A DNA stretch of 64,000 bases from ZC4RG30 sp963726085 (GCA_963726085.1 CAVSAR010000007.1:310001-374000); one strand, 5' to 3'; positions 31,069 through 43,495 are shown, counted from the stretch's first letter. Made by a program: numbers and translations. The notes: generated by a model from the sequence alone, not told the origin.

Positions 31069-34000
31069 TCAGTACTTGGCAGTGATGCCAATGAACAGCT
31101 GCCGACCCAGGCCGTCGTAGGCCTCCGGGTAGTTGGGCGAACCGCCAGAGGCGATCTCGGTGTTGATGATCGGCGGATCCTTGTCGAACACGTTGTTGAT
31201 GCCGCCATGGATCTGCACGTTCTTGCTGATATCCCAGCTGCCCGAGAGGTCCAGGTAGCTGCCGGACGGCAGCTGCGCTCCGAACTCGGCAATGATGGGA
31301 ACGCCATGCGAACTGTACTTGCTGCCCAACAGGAGCGGATTCGAGTCGTTGTTGTCCAGCTTGGTGCCACTGAAGTAGCGCCAGGTCGCCGCCAAGGTCA
31401 CGTTGCGAGGCATGACCCATGACGCGCGCATGCTGTGCCTCCAGTCCGGGTTTACCGTCTGGCAGGTTGGCCCGTACAGGCCGGCGCAGTCATAGGTGCC
31501 GGCACCCGGGATCGGGGTAGAGGTCGACTTGAGCAGATAAGCGCCATTGAGGTTGAAGTGCAGGGAACCCATGTCGCCCACATCCATGTGGTATCCCAGC
31601 TGCAGGTCGATGCCGCTTAAGGTTGCCGCACCGATGTTGACATTGGTCTGCACGATGTAGCCGCCATTTGCAAGGGTATTGCCATTCAAACCGCCATTAA
31701 TCGGCTGCCGTACTATCTGGGTGCAGTAGAAGGTGTCACCTGCCAGGCAGTTGTTCATGATCACCTGCGCCGGCAATGCCCCGACGGTGTTCTTCAGGTC
31801 GATGTAGTAGTAGTCGACACTACCGGTGAACCCGTTGAGCATGTCATGCGGCGTCCACGTCAGCCCGACGGTGTACGTGTCGGCCTGTTCCGGTTCCAGG
31901 TTCGGGTTGCCGCCCTGCAGCTGCGACAGCTGTCAGGCAGTGCCTTGCGGAATGGTATTGGTCGTGCCGCCATTGCCGTACTGTGCGGCCGTCACGCCCT
32001 GCAGTTGGCACTGGGCCAGCGATGGCCGATGCCGGAACGATGTTGTTGTTCGCGTCGCGAGTACGGGCGCACGGATCGTCACCGAACTGGATCAGACCCA
32101 CCAGCTTGCGGGTTGAACAACTCGATGATGGCCGGCGCGCGTATCGCACGGTTATACGAGCCGCGGAACCGCAGATCCTGAATCGGAGCGTACTGCACCT
32201 CGAACTTGTAGGTGTCGATACCGCCGGCGGTGGTGTAGTCCGAGTAGCGGTAGCCGGCGTCGGCCACCAGGTCATAGACGCCAGGCTTGTCCTGGACAAT
32301 CGGGACGCGCACTTCGCCGAACCACTCCTGCACCGAATAGCCGCTGTCGATGGGAACCGGAGCCGCAGCCGAACCCGGACAGCAAGCCGCTCTGTTCGGC
32401 CGAATCTGGGTGGAAAGTCACGTGCTCACCGCGATATTCGTAGCCTACGTTCAGGCCGATGCCGTCGTGGGCCATCGGGATGCGGATGCCGTAGACCCCG
32501 AGGTCGCCGGTGACATCCGCATGGATCGTCTTGAGGGAGGTCGTGCCGGCTGCCGTGCCGGTGATGTCCATGTAATCGACGGCTGCCTGCGTAACGCCGC
32601 CATCCTCGAAGATGTCGTACGGCACGCAGGTCCCACCAACGATGCACACCGGGTTGGCGGCCGTGCCGGTGACCTGTAGTGCATTGGTGATCTTCGAGAA
32701 GTCCATGTACTTGTTGTTGGACGTGAAGAAGGTGGTGTAGTAGTACTGCCCATAGGCGTCGTAGTTCCAGCCTTCGGCGATGTCGCCCTTGGCGCCCAGC
32801 ACCATCCGGTAGTTGGTGTGCTCGAAGTCGGATGAACGACCACCGCCTTCCACGTTGCGCCGACCAATCAGGACGCTGGCGCTTGCCGAACCCGGCACCG
32901 CCGTGTCCTGCGGCAATCTCCGCCGGCGTGCACATCAGATTGCGCTCCTGTGTGCTCAGCAGCGGATTGCTGCAGTTGATCAGGTAGTTGCCGTCCGCGG
33001 TCAGCGGATTGGACTGGATGAACAATGCGGCCGGGGCGATCGCCTGGTGCGTGTTGTCATTCATGAAGTTGAATTCGATGTACGGCTTGAAGTGGTCATC
33101 CACGTCCACATGTGCCATGAAGCCGGCGTTGTAGCGCACGTCGTCACGCTGCATGTAGATGTAAGGCTGCGAATTGAATATGGCCGCTGGCGTGGTGCCC
33201 GGCGTGCCGTAGTCCACGAACTGGTTGCCGAGAACCGAATAGTCATTGGCATTGGGGTTGAGGGTCGCGTTTTGCGGCCGGAACAGGTTGGAGTTTGCAG
33301 ACCCGCCGCAGTGGACATCGGCATACGATGGCGTGGTGATGTTCAGCTGGCAGCCACCGAAGTCACGCTGGGAGCTGGCCACCGGGTTCATCTTCGAGTA
33401 GCCGAAATACGCCGTCACGTTGCCCATGCCGTCGGCGATGTTGGAGCCCATGGTGACGGTGACGTTGGCGGTCTGGCCGTCGACGGAGGTGCCGGTCAGC
33501 GGGGTCAGGCCCGTTGGCCGCCATATGCTCTGCCACAAAAGCATTGTGGTTGTCGTGCAAATTCTCGCCAACCTGGGCATCGAGCTGGATGCCCTCGAAG
33601 TTCTTCTTCATGATGAAGTTCACGACACCGGCGATGGCATCCGAACCGTAGACGGCCGAAGCACCGCCGGTCACCACGTCGATGCGCTCCACCAGCGCAC
33701 TTGGGATTTGGTCAAGGTCGGGAGCCGGCGACTGGATGGCCGTGTTGGGCGAACCTGCGCCCAGGCGACGACCGTCAATCAGCACCAGCGTGCGGTTGGG
33801 CCCGAGGCCACGCAGGTCGGCAGTGGACACACCACCGGCGGTGGTCAGGCCGCTGGTGCGGTTGCCCAGGTCCTGTCCCAGCGAGTTGAATGCCATCTGC
33901 GGCAGCTGGTTGAGCATGTCGGTGATGTCGGTGCGACCACCCAGCTTGATCTCTTCCGCGGTGACCGCGACCACCGGGCTGGTGCTGGTCAGATTTGGTG

Positions 34001-34172
34001 CAGCAATGCGTGAACCGGTGACAACGACGGCTTCGAGCTCGCCGGTTTGTTCGGCCGAAAGGACCGTGCCCGCAATGCCCATGGACATTGCCGATACTGC
34101 TGCCAACATCAGTGAACGCCGCACCGCAGCGTTGACGCGCGTGTGGGCAATTGAACTGCTATTTACATTCAT
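31069..34172 (-). pseudogene. TonB-dependent receptor, broken by several frameshifts
   Basis: Outer-membrane active-transport receptor of about 1,030 codons. The N-terminal half is intact: signal peptide from NAAVRRSLMLAAVSA, TonB box EAVVVTGSRI, plug domain with GRTDITDMLNQLPQ, LRGLGPNRTLVLIDGRRLG and VYGSDAIAGVVNFI. The barrel follows in five reading-frame pieces, ending in the terminal strand LGRQLFIGITAKY. Frame changes fall near 33511 (extra C in CCC), 32920, 32355, 32100 and 32020, and an in-frame TGA lies near 31935. Protein similarity is continuous across each, so consensus error is as likely as real decay. The ligand is unknown; the upstream 400 nt hold no gene. Confidence 0.8.
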
Positions 34173-34576
34173 GATTATCGAATCTCCCTGTTCCCCTGCG
34201 GGAAGGTTGAATTTGAGCGCGCGGCCCGGTGGGCAACGCATTGCAACGGATCATATGCGTGTTATTTGTCGGAAGAAAGGAATTGTGGTGTAAGCGCAAC
34301 ACTGATGTTCATGTCGGAATGGGTCCATACCTTTGAATTTTGAGGCGCAACAAAGCCCCGCCTACCAAAAGCACTGCGAAAACCGTGCCAAGAAATCAGG
34401 GTTTCTCTGGGCACTCATTTGTAGGGTTCACGCAACAACTGTGCGTGAGGAGCACCACGATGATCGATGAGTGCACAAAAAAGGCGCAGATGCGCTAGCG
34501 CCATCCGGGCCCTGATCAACGCGCGCTGAAAGGGGTCAAATCCGCGTGCTGTTGCACTGCGGCTACAGCCAGGGCC
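34173..34576. other. 404-nt intergenic region
   Basis: Holds the upstream region of the TonB receptor gene, an imperfect hairpin at about 34385-34415 (GTGCC ... GGCAC with an inner AGAAA/TTTCT pairing), and the terminator at 34477-34502. No ORF with protein-like composition and no tRNA-like fold is visible. Confidence 0.5.
34477..34502 (-). terminator. Intrinsic terminator of the DUF192 operon
   Basis: On the minus strand: GGCGC, 10-nt loop, GCGCC, then six T. It lies 75 nt after the DUF192 stop, on the correct strand for that transcript. Confidence 0.7.
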
Positions 34577-35051
34577 TTACCGGTTGCCGAAGGCCGGATG
34601 CACCAGTCGATCCCCCACGGCGATGCCGCGCCGCGCTGATTCACCCGCCAGTATCTCCAGCACCGCTGCGACGTTTCCGGGCGAGGTAATCAGCGCAGTG
34701 GACAGGGGGGTGGTGCTGCGCGCGATGCCCAGGATCCGCCCGGATTCGTCGGCGAACACCATGTCCAGGGGCACGTAGGTATTCTTCATCCACATGGTCA
34801 TGGGCCGCGGCGAGTCGAGCAGGAACAGCATGCCCTGGTCCGGCGCCAGCTGGCGCACCCACATCAGGCCCTGCTCATGCTGGGCCGGCGTGGTGGCGAT
34901 CCATATATGAAAGAGGTCGCGCCCTGCGGCGCGCTGGATGGTCAGGCTGTCGCGTGGAAAATCCTTGAGCTGTGCCGGCGCGCCATCGTCGGCAGCGCCC
35001 GCGCCCGCAGTGCCAGCCCAACAGCAGCAGCGCCAGCAGCAACCCCTTCAT
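34577..35051 (-). pseudogene. DUF192 lipoprotein with one apparent frameshift
   Basis: The frame from the ATG at 35051 starts MKGLLLALLLLG and breaks; one base out, the sequence continues CTAGAGAADDGAPAQLKDFP (if one G near 35013 is removed) and then a full DUF192 domain: HEQGLMWVRQLAPDQGMLFL, PMTMWMKNTYVPLDMVFAD, then a short C-terminal tail. Repaired, the protein is a lipoprotein with lipobox LLLGC and about 157 residues. DUF192 proteins are small periplasmic or lipidated proteins of unclear function. The ATG overlaps the stop of the next minus-strand gene upstream (ATGA), which supports this start. I think a consensus error is the simplest explanation. Confidence 0.72.
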
Positions 35052-35623
35052 GGTTCTTCCCCGGAATTGATCTGACTGGTGAATTCAAAGGTCGATACCA
35101 GCACGCGCTGGGTGCCGGCCAGGTCCGACGCCGGTCCGGTGCAGTAGCCGCGCGCATGCACGCGCTGGCGGCCTGCGCCATCGGCCAGCAGCGGCGTCAC
35201 TTCAAACTGTTCCACGGCGCACTTGTCGTCACCACGGGTGGCAAACAGCCGCTGCTGGCCTTCCACGATGACGGTCAGGTTGGTGGGCAGCACCTGCGCG
35301 GCACCCGGCGCGGTGTCCTTGAGGGCAATCCCGAACACGAAGCGCAGGCGGGTTTCCTTGGCGGACGTGCCGCCAGCGCCCTTGGGCAGCGGGCCTGCCA
35401 GGGTGACCCGAATGCCCTTGTTGCCAGGCCGCATGCCCCCTTCGCAACTCATCTGTGCATTGGTCCAGTTGACGTCGGCATCAATGGCGCCGCGCACGCG
35501 CGCCTGCAGCGCGCCGTCGCCGGCTGCCAGGCAAGCAGTGGCCGCAGGCGGCGCATCGCTGGCAACAGCCAAGGTGCCTGCGAGCGCGGCGCACAACAGG
35601 TGCAGGGGACGAGACATGCGCAC
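35048..35623 (-). CDS. Secreted hypothetical protein
   Basis: Exported protein of 191 residues: signal peptide RPLHLLCAALAGTLAVASD, four or more cysteines in the mature part (ACLAAG, MSCEGG, DDKCAVE, GYCTGP), consistent with disulfides. Strand-rich middle (IRVTLAGPL, RLRFVFGIAL, NLTVIVEGQQ). No family recognised. It is the first gene of a two-gene operon with the DUF192 lipoprotein, overlapping it by 4 bp; the glgP gene diverges from it across 69 bp. Confidence 0.8.
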   Translation of the reverse strand: MRMSRPLHLLCAALAGTLAVASDAPPAATACLAAGDGALQARVRGAIDADVNWTNAQMSCEGGMRPGNKGIRVTLAGPLPKGAGGTSAKETRLRFVFGIALKDTAPGAAQVLPTNLTVIVEGQQRLFATRGDDKCAVEQFEVTPLLADGAGRQRVHARGYCTGPASDLAGTQRVLVSTFEFTSQINSGEEP

Positions 35624-35692
35624 AGTCTATGTGCAGCATTCGGGGCGGCGCACGCGTTTTTCGGCAACACCGTCCCGCTACACTATCCGGCA

Positions 35693-38256
35693 ATGCAACT
35701 CATCGAAGTCTCCCCCGTCATACCCGCCGCGCTGACGCGCCTGCCGGAGCTCGCGGCCAACCTTTCCTACAGCTGGCACCGGCCTACCCGCGCCCTGTTC
35801 GAGGACCTTGACCAGGCGCTGTGGCGCCAGACCCATTCCAGCCCGCGGCTGATGCTGCGCTGTGTAAGCCAGGCGGCGCTGGACCAGGCGGCTGAGGATC
35901 CTTACTACCTGCGCCGCTATGAAGAAGCCCTGGCCGAGTACGACCGCTACCAGTCGCAGGAGGCCGAACATTCCGGACAGCCCCTGATCGCCTACTTCTG
36001 CGCGGAGTTTGGCATCCACGAGAGCCTGCCCATCTATTCCGGCGGCTTAGGGATCCTGGCCGGGGATCACTGCAAGGCTGCCAGCGACGAACAGCTCAAT
36101 TTCATCGGCGTGGGCCTGCTGTACCGGCAGGGTTATTTCACGCAGTCGGTGGACAGCGACGGGGTGCAGCACGCGGGCTACCGCGACGCGGATCCGCGCG
36201 ACCTGCCACTGGAACCGGTGATCAACGAACAGGGCCTGTGGCTGTCGGTGCGCGTGCCGGTGGCCGAGCGCGAAGTGGAGGCGCGCCTGTGGCGGGCGCA
36301 GGTGGGGCACGTGAGCGTGTACCTGCTGGACACCAACACCGCGGCCAACAACGAGGCGGACCGCGACATCACCTATCGCCTGTATGGCGGCGACGAGTCG
36401 GTGCGCATCAAGCAGGAGATGGTGCTGGGTATCGGGGGCGTGCGCGCGCTGCGGGCGCTGGGACTGGCCCCCGCGGTGTGGCACATGAACGAAGGCCATG
36501 CGGCGTTCCTGGTGCTGGAGCTGCTGCGCGAGCACCTGGGCCTGGGCCGCAGCTTCGAGGCCGGGCTGGAGGCCATCGCCGCACAAAGCGTGTTCACCAC
36601 GCACACGCCGGTGGCCGCTGGTCACGATGCCTTCCACGATCACCTGTTCATCGCGCACTTCGGCGCCATGGCCCGTTCCATGGGCGTGACCGTGGACAAG
36701 CTGCTGGAGCTGGGACGCGCTCCGGGCGTCAATGGGTGGTTCGACATGACGCGCCTGGCGCTCAATGGCGCGCGGCGCATCAATGGCGTCAGCCGCATCC
36801 ACGGCGGCGTGTCATCGCAGCTGTGCAGCAATGCCTGGCCGGAAATCGCGCCGACGGAGAATCCGGTCGGCTACGTGACCAATGGCGTGCACGTGCCGAC
36901 GTTCCTGTCCTCGGTGTGGGCCAACTACCTGGACGAGCGCCTGCCGCAGTGGCGCGATCGCCTCAGTCGACACGCAGTACTGGAGCGAGGTGGACCAGCT
37001 GCCGGATGCCGCGTTCTGGGCCGCCGCGCAGGACGTCAAGTCGCGCATGCTGCAGGGGGTGCTGGCGCGCCTGGAGCAGGAATACCGGCGCAAGCGCCTG
37101 GGCTCGGTGCAGCTGCGGCACATCACGCGGTTCATCGACCCGGAAAATCCCAATGTCCTGACCATCGGCTTTGCACGCCGCTTCGCCACCTACAAGCGCG
37201 CCGCGCTGATCATGCGCGACCGCCAGCGCCTGCTGCGCCTGGTGTCGGATCCGGAGCGGCCGGTGCTGTTCCTGTTTGCCGGCAAGGCGCATCCGGCCGA
37301 CCAGCCCGGGCAGCAGGTGCTGCGCGAGATCAAGCAGCTGAGCCTGACGCCGGAGTTTGCCGGACGGGTCGTGTTCCTCGAGGACTACGACATACAGCTG
37401 GCGCGGTGGCTGGTCACCGGCGTGGACGTGTGGCTCAACAATCCCATCTCGCCGCTGGAAGCCAGCGGCACGTCGGGCATCAAGGCCGCGGTCAATGGCC
37501 GCCTCAACCTCTCGATACTCGACGGCTGGTGGGCCGAGGCCTTCGATGGCGACAATGGCTGGGGCATTCCCGGCGCCGACGTGGCCGAGGAACATCGCCG
37601 TGACGACCTGGACACCGCCTCGGTGCTGGATGCACTGGAGGAGGAGGTTGCGCCGCTGTATTACGACCGCAATGCCGGTGGCTTCTCGCACGGCTGGGTG
37701 CAGAAGTCGCGCGCACGCCATGGCCACGGTCATCCCGCGGTTCAACATGCGCCGCACGTTGTGCGACTACGTATCGGGCATGTACCTGCCCGCCGCGGCC
37801 CAGGGCCAGCGCCTGCTGGCCGACAACGCCGCCGGCGCCGCGACGCTGGCCGCCTGGAAGCTGCGCGTGCGCACCCAGTGGGCCGGCGTGCGCATCCTGT
37901 CCGTGACGAACGAGCCGCGCGGTGCGGCACCGGACTCGCCGCTGTGCATGACGGTGCGCATCGACCTGGGTGGCCTGGTCCCGGCGGATCTGCGTGTGGA
38001 GTTCAAGGCACGACGGTTGTTGCCGGACGCCAAGTTCGACCTGGCGCCGCTCAATTCATTCGGTCACGGCATTCCCGAGGGGCAATGGCGCGCGGAGTTT
38101 GCCTCTACGGGGGAAGAGTCCCCGGACGGGGGCGCGGTGTACACGGTGTCGGCGGTGCCACCGGCCACCGGCCAGTACCAGCTGGAGGTGCGGGTGTACC
38201 CGTGGCACGAGCTGCTGAGCCATCCGCTGGAAGTGGGACTGATGAAGACGCTGTAG
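35693..38256 (+). pseudogene. glgP: Alpha-glucan phosphorylase GlgP, two frameshifts
   Basis: Releases glucose-1-phosphate from glycogen or maltodextrin; GT35 family of the short DUF3417-containing type (about 850 residues). Intact N terminus: NLSYSWHRPTRALFEDLD, FCAEFGIHESLPIYSGGLGILAGDHCKAASD, WHMNEGHAAFLVLELLRE. Then after a one-base deletion near 36965: RFIDPENPNVLTIGFARRFATYKRAALI, LEASGTSGIKAAVNG (the PLP-lysine block) and, after an extra base near 37717, IPRFNMRRTLCDYVSGMYLPAA to the stop. Each break is a single base, and all domains survive, so the working gene may be intact in the organism. Divergent from a secreted-protein gene; convergent with glgB. Confidence 0.85.
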
Positions 38257-38262
38257 GGGCGG

Positions 38263-40412
38263 CTAGACCGGCTGCAGGATCAGGCCGGCCAGCGGCGGCA
38301 GGTCCAGCAGCACCGAACACGGCTGGCCGTGCAGTGCCTGCGCGGTGGCCACCACTTCGATGGTGCCCAGGTTGGCGCCGCCATAGTGGGTGGAATCGGA
38401 GTTGAGCAGCACGCGGTAGCGACCCTCCTGCGGCACGCCGATGGCGTAGCCGGTGCGCGGCTCGGGCGTGAAGTTGAGCACCACGACCAGGGTCTGGCCG
38501 TCGCCCGGCGCACGTAAGATAAGCGTCGAGTGCTGGTGGTCGTTGCAGTCGATCCAGTCAAACCCCGCCGGTTCGAACTCATGGCGATGCAGTGCCGGCT
38601 GCTGCCGGTACAGGTGATTGAGGTCGGTCAGCAGCTGCTGCATGCCGCGATGCCCGGCGTGCTCGAGCAGGAACCAGGGCAGGGCCACGTGAAAGTCCCA
38701 CTCCCAGGGATGCGCGAACTCCCCGCCCATGAACAGCAGCTTCTTGCCGGGAATCGTCCACATGTAGGTGTACAGCAGGCGCAGGTTGGCCAGTTGCTGC
38801 CAGCGGTCCCCGGGCATGCGTCCCAGCAGCGAGTGCTTCAGGTGCACCACCTCGTCGTGCGACAGCGGCAGGATGAAGTTCTCGGTGTAGGCGTACATCA
38901 TGCCGAAGGTCAGCTGGTTCTGGTGATGCCGGCGGTAGATCGGGTCGCGCCGGAAGTAACCCAGCGTGTCGTGCATCCAGCCCATGTTCCACTTCATCGA
39001 GAAGCCCAGCCCGCCGGCATCCACCGGGCGGCTGACCTGTGGCCAGTCGGTGGATTCCTCGGCCATGATCACCGTGCCCGGGGAGCGCGCGTGCGTGATG
39101 GTATTGAGCTCGCGCAGGAAGCTGACCGCCTCGAGGTTTTCGCGCCCGCCGTGCACATTGGGGACGAAGTTGGTGCCGCGCGCGAAGTCCAGGTACAGCA
39201 TTGACGCCACGGCATCCACCCGCAGCCCGTCGAAGTGAAATTGCTCCAGCCAGAAGCAGGCGCTGGACAGCAGGAAGCTGCGCACCTCGTGGCGCTCATA
39301 ATTGAAGATGTAGGTGCCCCAGTCCTGGTGTTCGCCCTTGCGCGGGTCGGCGTATTCATACAGCGCCGTGCCGTCGAAGCGCGCCAGCCCATGCGCATCG
39401 CGCGGGAAGTGCGCCGGCACCCAGTCCAGCAGCACCCCGATGCCCGCCTGGTGGCACTGGTCGATGAAGAACTTCAGGTCCGCCGCCGGACCAAAGCGGC
39501 TGGTGGCCGCGAAGTAGCCGGTGGTCTGGTAGCCCCAGGAATCATCCAGCGGATGCTCGGTGACCGGCAGCAGCTCGATATGCGTGAAGCCCAGTCGCTG
39601 CACATACGGGATCAGCTGCGCGGCCAGCTCGCGATACGAGAGAAACTGCCCGTCCGCATGGCGCTGCCAGGAGCCCGCGTGCACCTCGTAGATCGGACAG
39701 CGGGGCGTGCAGCCAGTCGTGCTGCGGGCGCTGCTGCATCCAGTGGCCGTCCTGCCACGCGTGTGCGGCGTCGTCCACGACAATGCCGGCGGTGGCCGGG
39801 CGCATCTCCATCTGCTGCGCGTATGGGTCGACCTTGAGCACCACTTCGCCGGTGGCGCGATTGCGGATCTCGAACTTGTAGATCGCCCCCACGGCCATGC
39901 CGGGGATGAAGATCTCCCATACGCCGCTGCTGCCCAGCACGCGCATGGGCAGGCGACGGCCGTCCCAGCTCGCAAAAGGGCCCCACCAGGCTGACCCGTT
40001 CGGCATTGGGCGCCCACACGGCAAAGCGCACGCCGGGCACCTCGTCAAACACCGCCGCATGCGCGCCCAGCATGCGCCACGCCTCCACGTGCCCGCCCGA
40101 GCTGAACAGTTGCAGGTCAGCTTCGCTCAATGTTGGTGCAAAGCCATAGGGGTCGACGCGCTCGTGATCGACGCCATGGTCGTCGGTCCACTGCAGGCGC
40201 GGGTGGCGCGGCAGGGCCGCGGGCTTGAGCTTGGCTTCGAAGAAGTCGGAGCGCCCGCGGCGCTTCAGTGGCGTGCCATCGACCAGGCGCGCACTGCGGG
40301 TCGCGGGTGCATAAAAGCGAAACAGGGTCGTAACGGCGCCGTCATGGCGCCCCAGCACCGTGTGGGGATCATGATGGCGACCATCGGCGATGCGTTGCAG
40401 CTGTGGATCCAT
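38263..40412 (-). pseudogene. glgB: 1,4-alpha-glucan branching enzyme GlgB, two frameshifts
   Basis: Forms alpha-1,6 branches in glycogen (GH13 plus N-terminal CBM48). N terminus MDPQLQRIADGRHHDPHTVLG, CBM48 region FRFYAPATRSARLV. After an extra G in a GGGG run near 39982: FASWDGRRLPMRVL and VWEIFIPGMAVGAIYKFEI; after an extra base near 39695: IYEVHAGSW, then the GH13 catalytic blocks DWVPAHFP, DGLRVDAVASMLY (nucleophile Asp), IMAEESTDWP (acid Glu) and LPLSHDEVVH (transition-state Asp). About 717 codons in total, a normal length. Divergent from glgC over 62 bp that contain AT-rich -10-like sequence. Confidence 0.87.
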
Positions 40413-40474
40413 GAATGCGCTGGGGAGACCTTCTGCGCCCTGAGTACCGGCGACCTGTGTTAAATATAGCCTGC

Positions 40475-41767
40475 ATGGCGAAGGTTTCCCGCACATCCTC
40501 CGGCAGATACGTCAGTCGCCTGACCGGCGGCACCCTGGCCATGATCATGGCCGGAGGCCGCGGCGAGCGCCTGCGCGGCCTGACGGAGAATCGCTGCAAG
40601 CCGGCCACGCCGTTTGGCGGCAAGTTCCGCATCGTGGATTTCGTGCTCTCCAACTGCGTCAATTCCGGCATCCGCAAGATCTGCCTGATGACGCAGTACA
40701 AGGGCCAGTCGCTGATCCAGCATGTGCAGCGCGGCTGGAGCTACCTGCGCGGCGAGTTCGGCGAGTTCATCGACGTGGTGCCGGCCCAGCAGCAGGTCGG
40801 CAAGTACTGGTATCGCGGCACCGCCGACTGCGTGTACCAGAACCTCGACTACGTGCGCCAGCATCATCCCGAGCACGTGCTGGTGCTGGCCGGCGACCAC
40901 ATCTACAAGATGGATTACGGCCCGATGATCGCCTACCACGTGGAAAAGGGCGCGGACATCACCGTGGGCGTGGTCGAGGTGCCCATCGACGCGGCGCGCG
41001 AGTTCGGCGTGCTGTCGGTGACGGAATGGAACCGCGTCACGCGCTTTGACGAGAAGCCCGCCCAGCCGCAGCCCATGCCCGGACGCAGCGATGTCGCGCT
41101 GGCCTCCATGGGCATCTATGTATTCAACGCGCAGCTGATCGAGAAGCTGCTCAACGAGGACGCGACCGACGAGCACTCCAGCCACGATTTCGGCAGGAAC
41201 GTCATACCCAAGGCCATCGAGTCGATGGAAGTGTTCGCCTACCCGTTTCGCAACGTGCGCACGCGCGCGCAGAACTACTGGCGCGACGTGGGGACGGTGG
41301 ATGCGTTCTACGAGGCCAACCTGGAGCTGGTGCACGTGTCACCGGAGCTCAATGTGTACGACGAGGAATGGCCGATCTGGACCTATCAGGTGCAAAACCC
41401 GCCGGCCAAGTTCGTGCTCGAGGATCCCGGTCGGGTAGGCATGGCCGTCAACTCCCTGGTCTCCGGTGGCTCGATCATCTCCGGCGCGGTGGTGCGCGAG
41501 TCGCTGCTGTTCTCGTCGGTGCGCGTCGATGAGCATTCGCTGATCGAGCGCTCGGTGATCATGCCCGGGGTGCACATCGGCCGCGGCTGCACGGTGCGCA
41601 ACGCCATCATCGATGAACACTGCGACATACCCGACGGCATGCAGATTGGCATCGACTTGCAGCTTGACCGCGTGCGCTTCGACGTCACGCCCAAGGGCAT
41701 CGTGCTGGTGACCCCGAGGGCGCTGCTGGCCGCCACCAGCACCGTGCACGCCCACGACCGCACAGGG
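40475..41767 (+). CDS. glgC: Glucose-1-phosphate adenylyltransferase GlgC
   Basis: Makes ADP-glucose for glycogen synthesis. Nucleotidyltransferase part: TLAMIMAGGRGERLRGLTENRCKPATPFGGKFRIVDF, then QYKGQSLIQHVQRGWSYL, GTADCVYQNLDYV, VLAGDHIYKMDYGPM and FDEKPAQPQPMPG; the C-terminal beta-helix has GGSIISGAVVRESLLFSSVRVDEHSLIERSVIMPGVHIGRGC. No stop is present: the frame runs straight into the GH57 coding sequence, whose ATG is at 41768. In the neighbouring frame a TGA overlaps that ATG (ATGA), so a one-base indel near the 3' end would restore two separate genes of about 430 and 570 residues. Confidence 0.92.
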
Positions 41768-43489
41768 ATGAGCGAGCGCCCACTTCCGGTCACGCTGTTC
41801 TGGCACATGCACCAGCCGCCGTACCGCGACGCCCTGTCCGGTCACTACGTGCTGCCGTGGACCTACCTGCACGCCATCAAGGACTACACCGACATGGCCT
41901 GGCACCTGGAGGCGCAGCCGGGGGCCAAGGCGGTGGTCAATTTCACGCCGGTGCTCATCGGGCAGATCGAGGACCTGGATCGCAGCGTGCAGGCCAACCT
42001 GCACGACGGCGTGCCGCTGCCCGATGCCTTGCTGGCGACCTTGAGTGCCACGCCGCTGCCGGCCGACGCGGCGGGCCGGCTGGCCATACTGCGCGCCTGC
42101 CTGCGGGCCGATCGCGAGAACCTGATCGGGCGCTTCGCGCCCCTGGCGCGGCTGGCCGACCTGGCCACGGCCGTGAACACGCTCGAACAAGTGCAGTATG
42201 TGTCCGACCAGATGCTGTACGACCTGTCGGTGTGGTACCACATCGCGTGGCTGGGCGAATCGGTGCGGCGCGAGGATGCGCGCGTGGCCACGCTGGTGGC
42301 CAAGGCGCGCGGCTTTGATGCCGCGGACCGCCGTGCGCTGCTGCGGCTGATCGGCGAGTTGCTGATCCACCGTGCTGCCGCGCTTTCGCGAGCTGCGGAC
42401 GCCGGGCGCTGCGAGCTGGCGGTGTCGCCGTACAGTCACCCGATACTGCCGTTGCTGCTCGATTTCGCCACCGCGCGGAAAGCGAGCCCGGCCCTGCCGG
42501 GCCCGCGCCACGCCAGCTATCCAGGGGGCGCCGAGCACGTCGGCCTGGCATCTGCAGCAGGCGGTGCAGTTCCACGAGCGCGTGTTCGGCCGCGCGCCGC
42601 GCGGCTGCTGGCCTTCCGAGGGCGCCAGTCAGCGAGCAGGCGATCCGCGCCATCGAGGCGGCGGGATTCGACTGGCTGGCCACCAGCGTGGCCGTGCTGC
42701 GGCCGTCGCTGGCCCGTCGGAACCTGCCGGTTGCCGCGGACAGACGAGGTCGCCGAGCGGCAGCTCAACCGCGCCTTCCAGATCGCCGGCCAGTCGCTGT
42801 CATGCTTCTTTCGCCAGGACGCGATCTCCGACCTGATCGGCTTCACCTACTCGGGCTGGCATGGTGACGACGCCGCCGCCAATTTCGTGCGTGAGCTGGC
42901 GGCGCACCGAGGAAATCGACGCGCGGCCAGCCCGGTCGCTCCTTGCTGGTGGCGCTGGACGGGGAGAACGCCTGGGAGTACTACCCGTTCAACGGCTTTT
43001 ATTTCCTGCGCGCCTTGTACAAGGCATTGGCAGACCATCCGCGGCTGAAGCTGATGACATTGTCTGAAGTGGTGGACGACATGCGTGCCGAGGGGGTGGC
43101 CCCGGCGCCATTGCCGCGCGTGCGCGCCGGCAGCTGGGTGTACGGCACCCTGTCCACGTGGATGGGCGCGGCCGACAAGAACGCCGGCTGGGACCTGCTG
43201 TGCGACGCCAAGCGGCCTTCGATGGGCGGTGGCCGGCGGGCACCTGACGCGACAGCGAGCTGTACCGCGCGCGCGCAGCAACTGGCCGCCTGCGAGGCCT
43301 CCGACTGGTTCTGGTGGTTCGGTGACTACAACCCGGCCGCGGCGGTGCGCGATTTCGACGAACTGTTCCGCCACCAGCTGACCAGCCTGTACCGCTCACT
43401 GCATCTGGAACCGCCCGCGGACCCTGGAGCACAGCATCAGCACCGGGCACGGCGCGCCCGAGGCCGGTGGCGTGATGCGTCGCTCATGA
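41768..43489 (+). pseudogene. Glycoside hydrolase family 57 (alpha-amylase/glucanotransferase-like), multiple frameshifts
   Basis: GH57 enzyme acting on alpha-glucans. N-terminal signature VTLFWHMHQPPYRD, then VVNFTPVLIGQIEDL and ELAVSPYSHPILPLLLD. Later conserved blocks are in other frames: WHLQQAVQFHERVFG, GCWPSEGA (Glu is the presumed nucleophile), VSEQAIRAIEAAGFDWLATS, SCFFRQDAISDLIGFTYSGW (presumed acid Asp), LVALDGENAWEYYPFNG, SDWFWWFGDYNPAAAVRDFD. I find at least six single-base changes, near 42541, 42625, 42745, 42910, 42945, 43220 and 43425. It ends 6 bp before the malQ start. Protein conservation continues across every break. Confidence 0.78.
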
Positions 43490-43495
43490 GTGGCC

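Noticed and set aside
4356..34543. GGGGTCAAATCC occurs at 4356-4367 and 34532-34543
   Set aside because: A 12-base match in 64 kb of GC-rich DNA is expected by chance, and no palindrome or longer similarity surrounds the copies.
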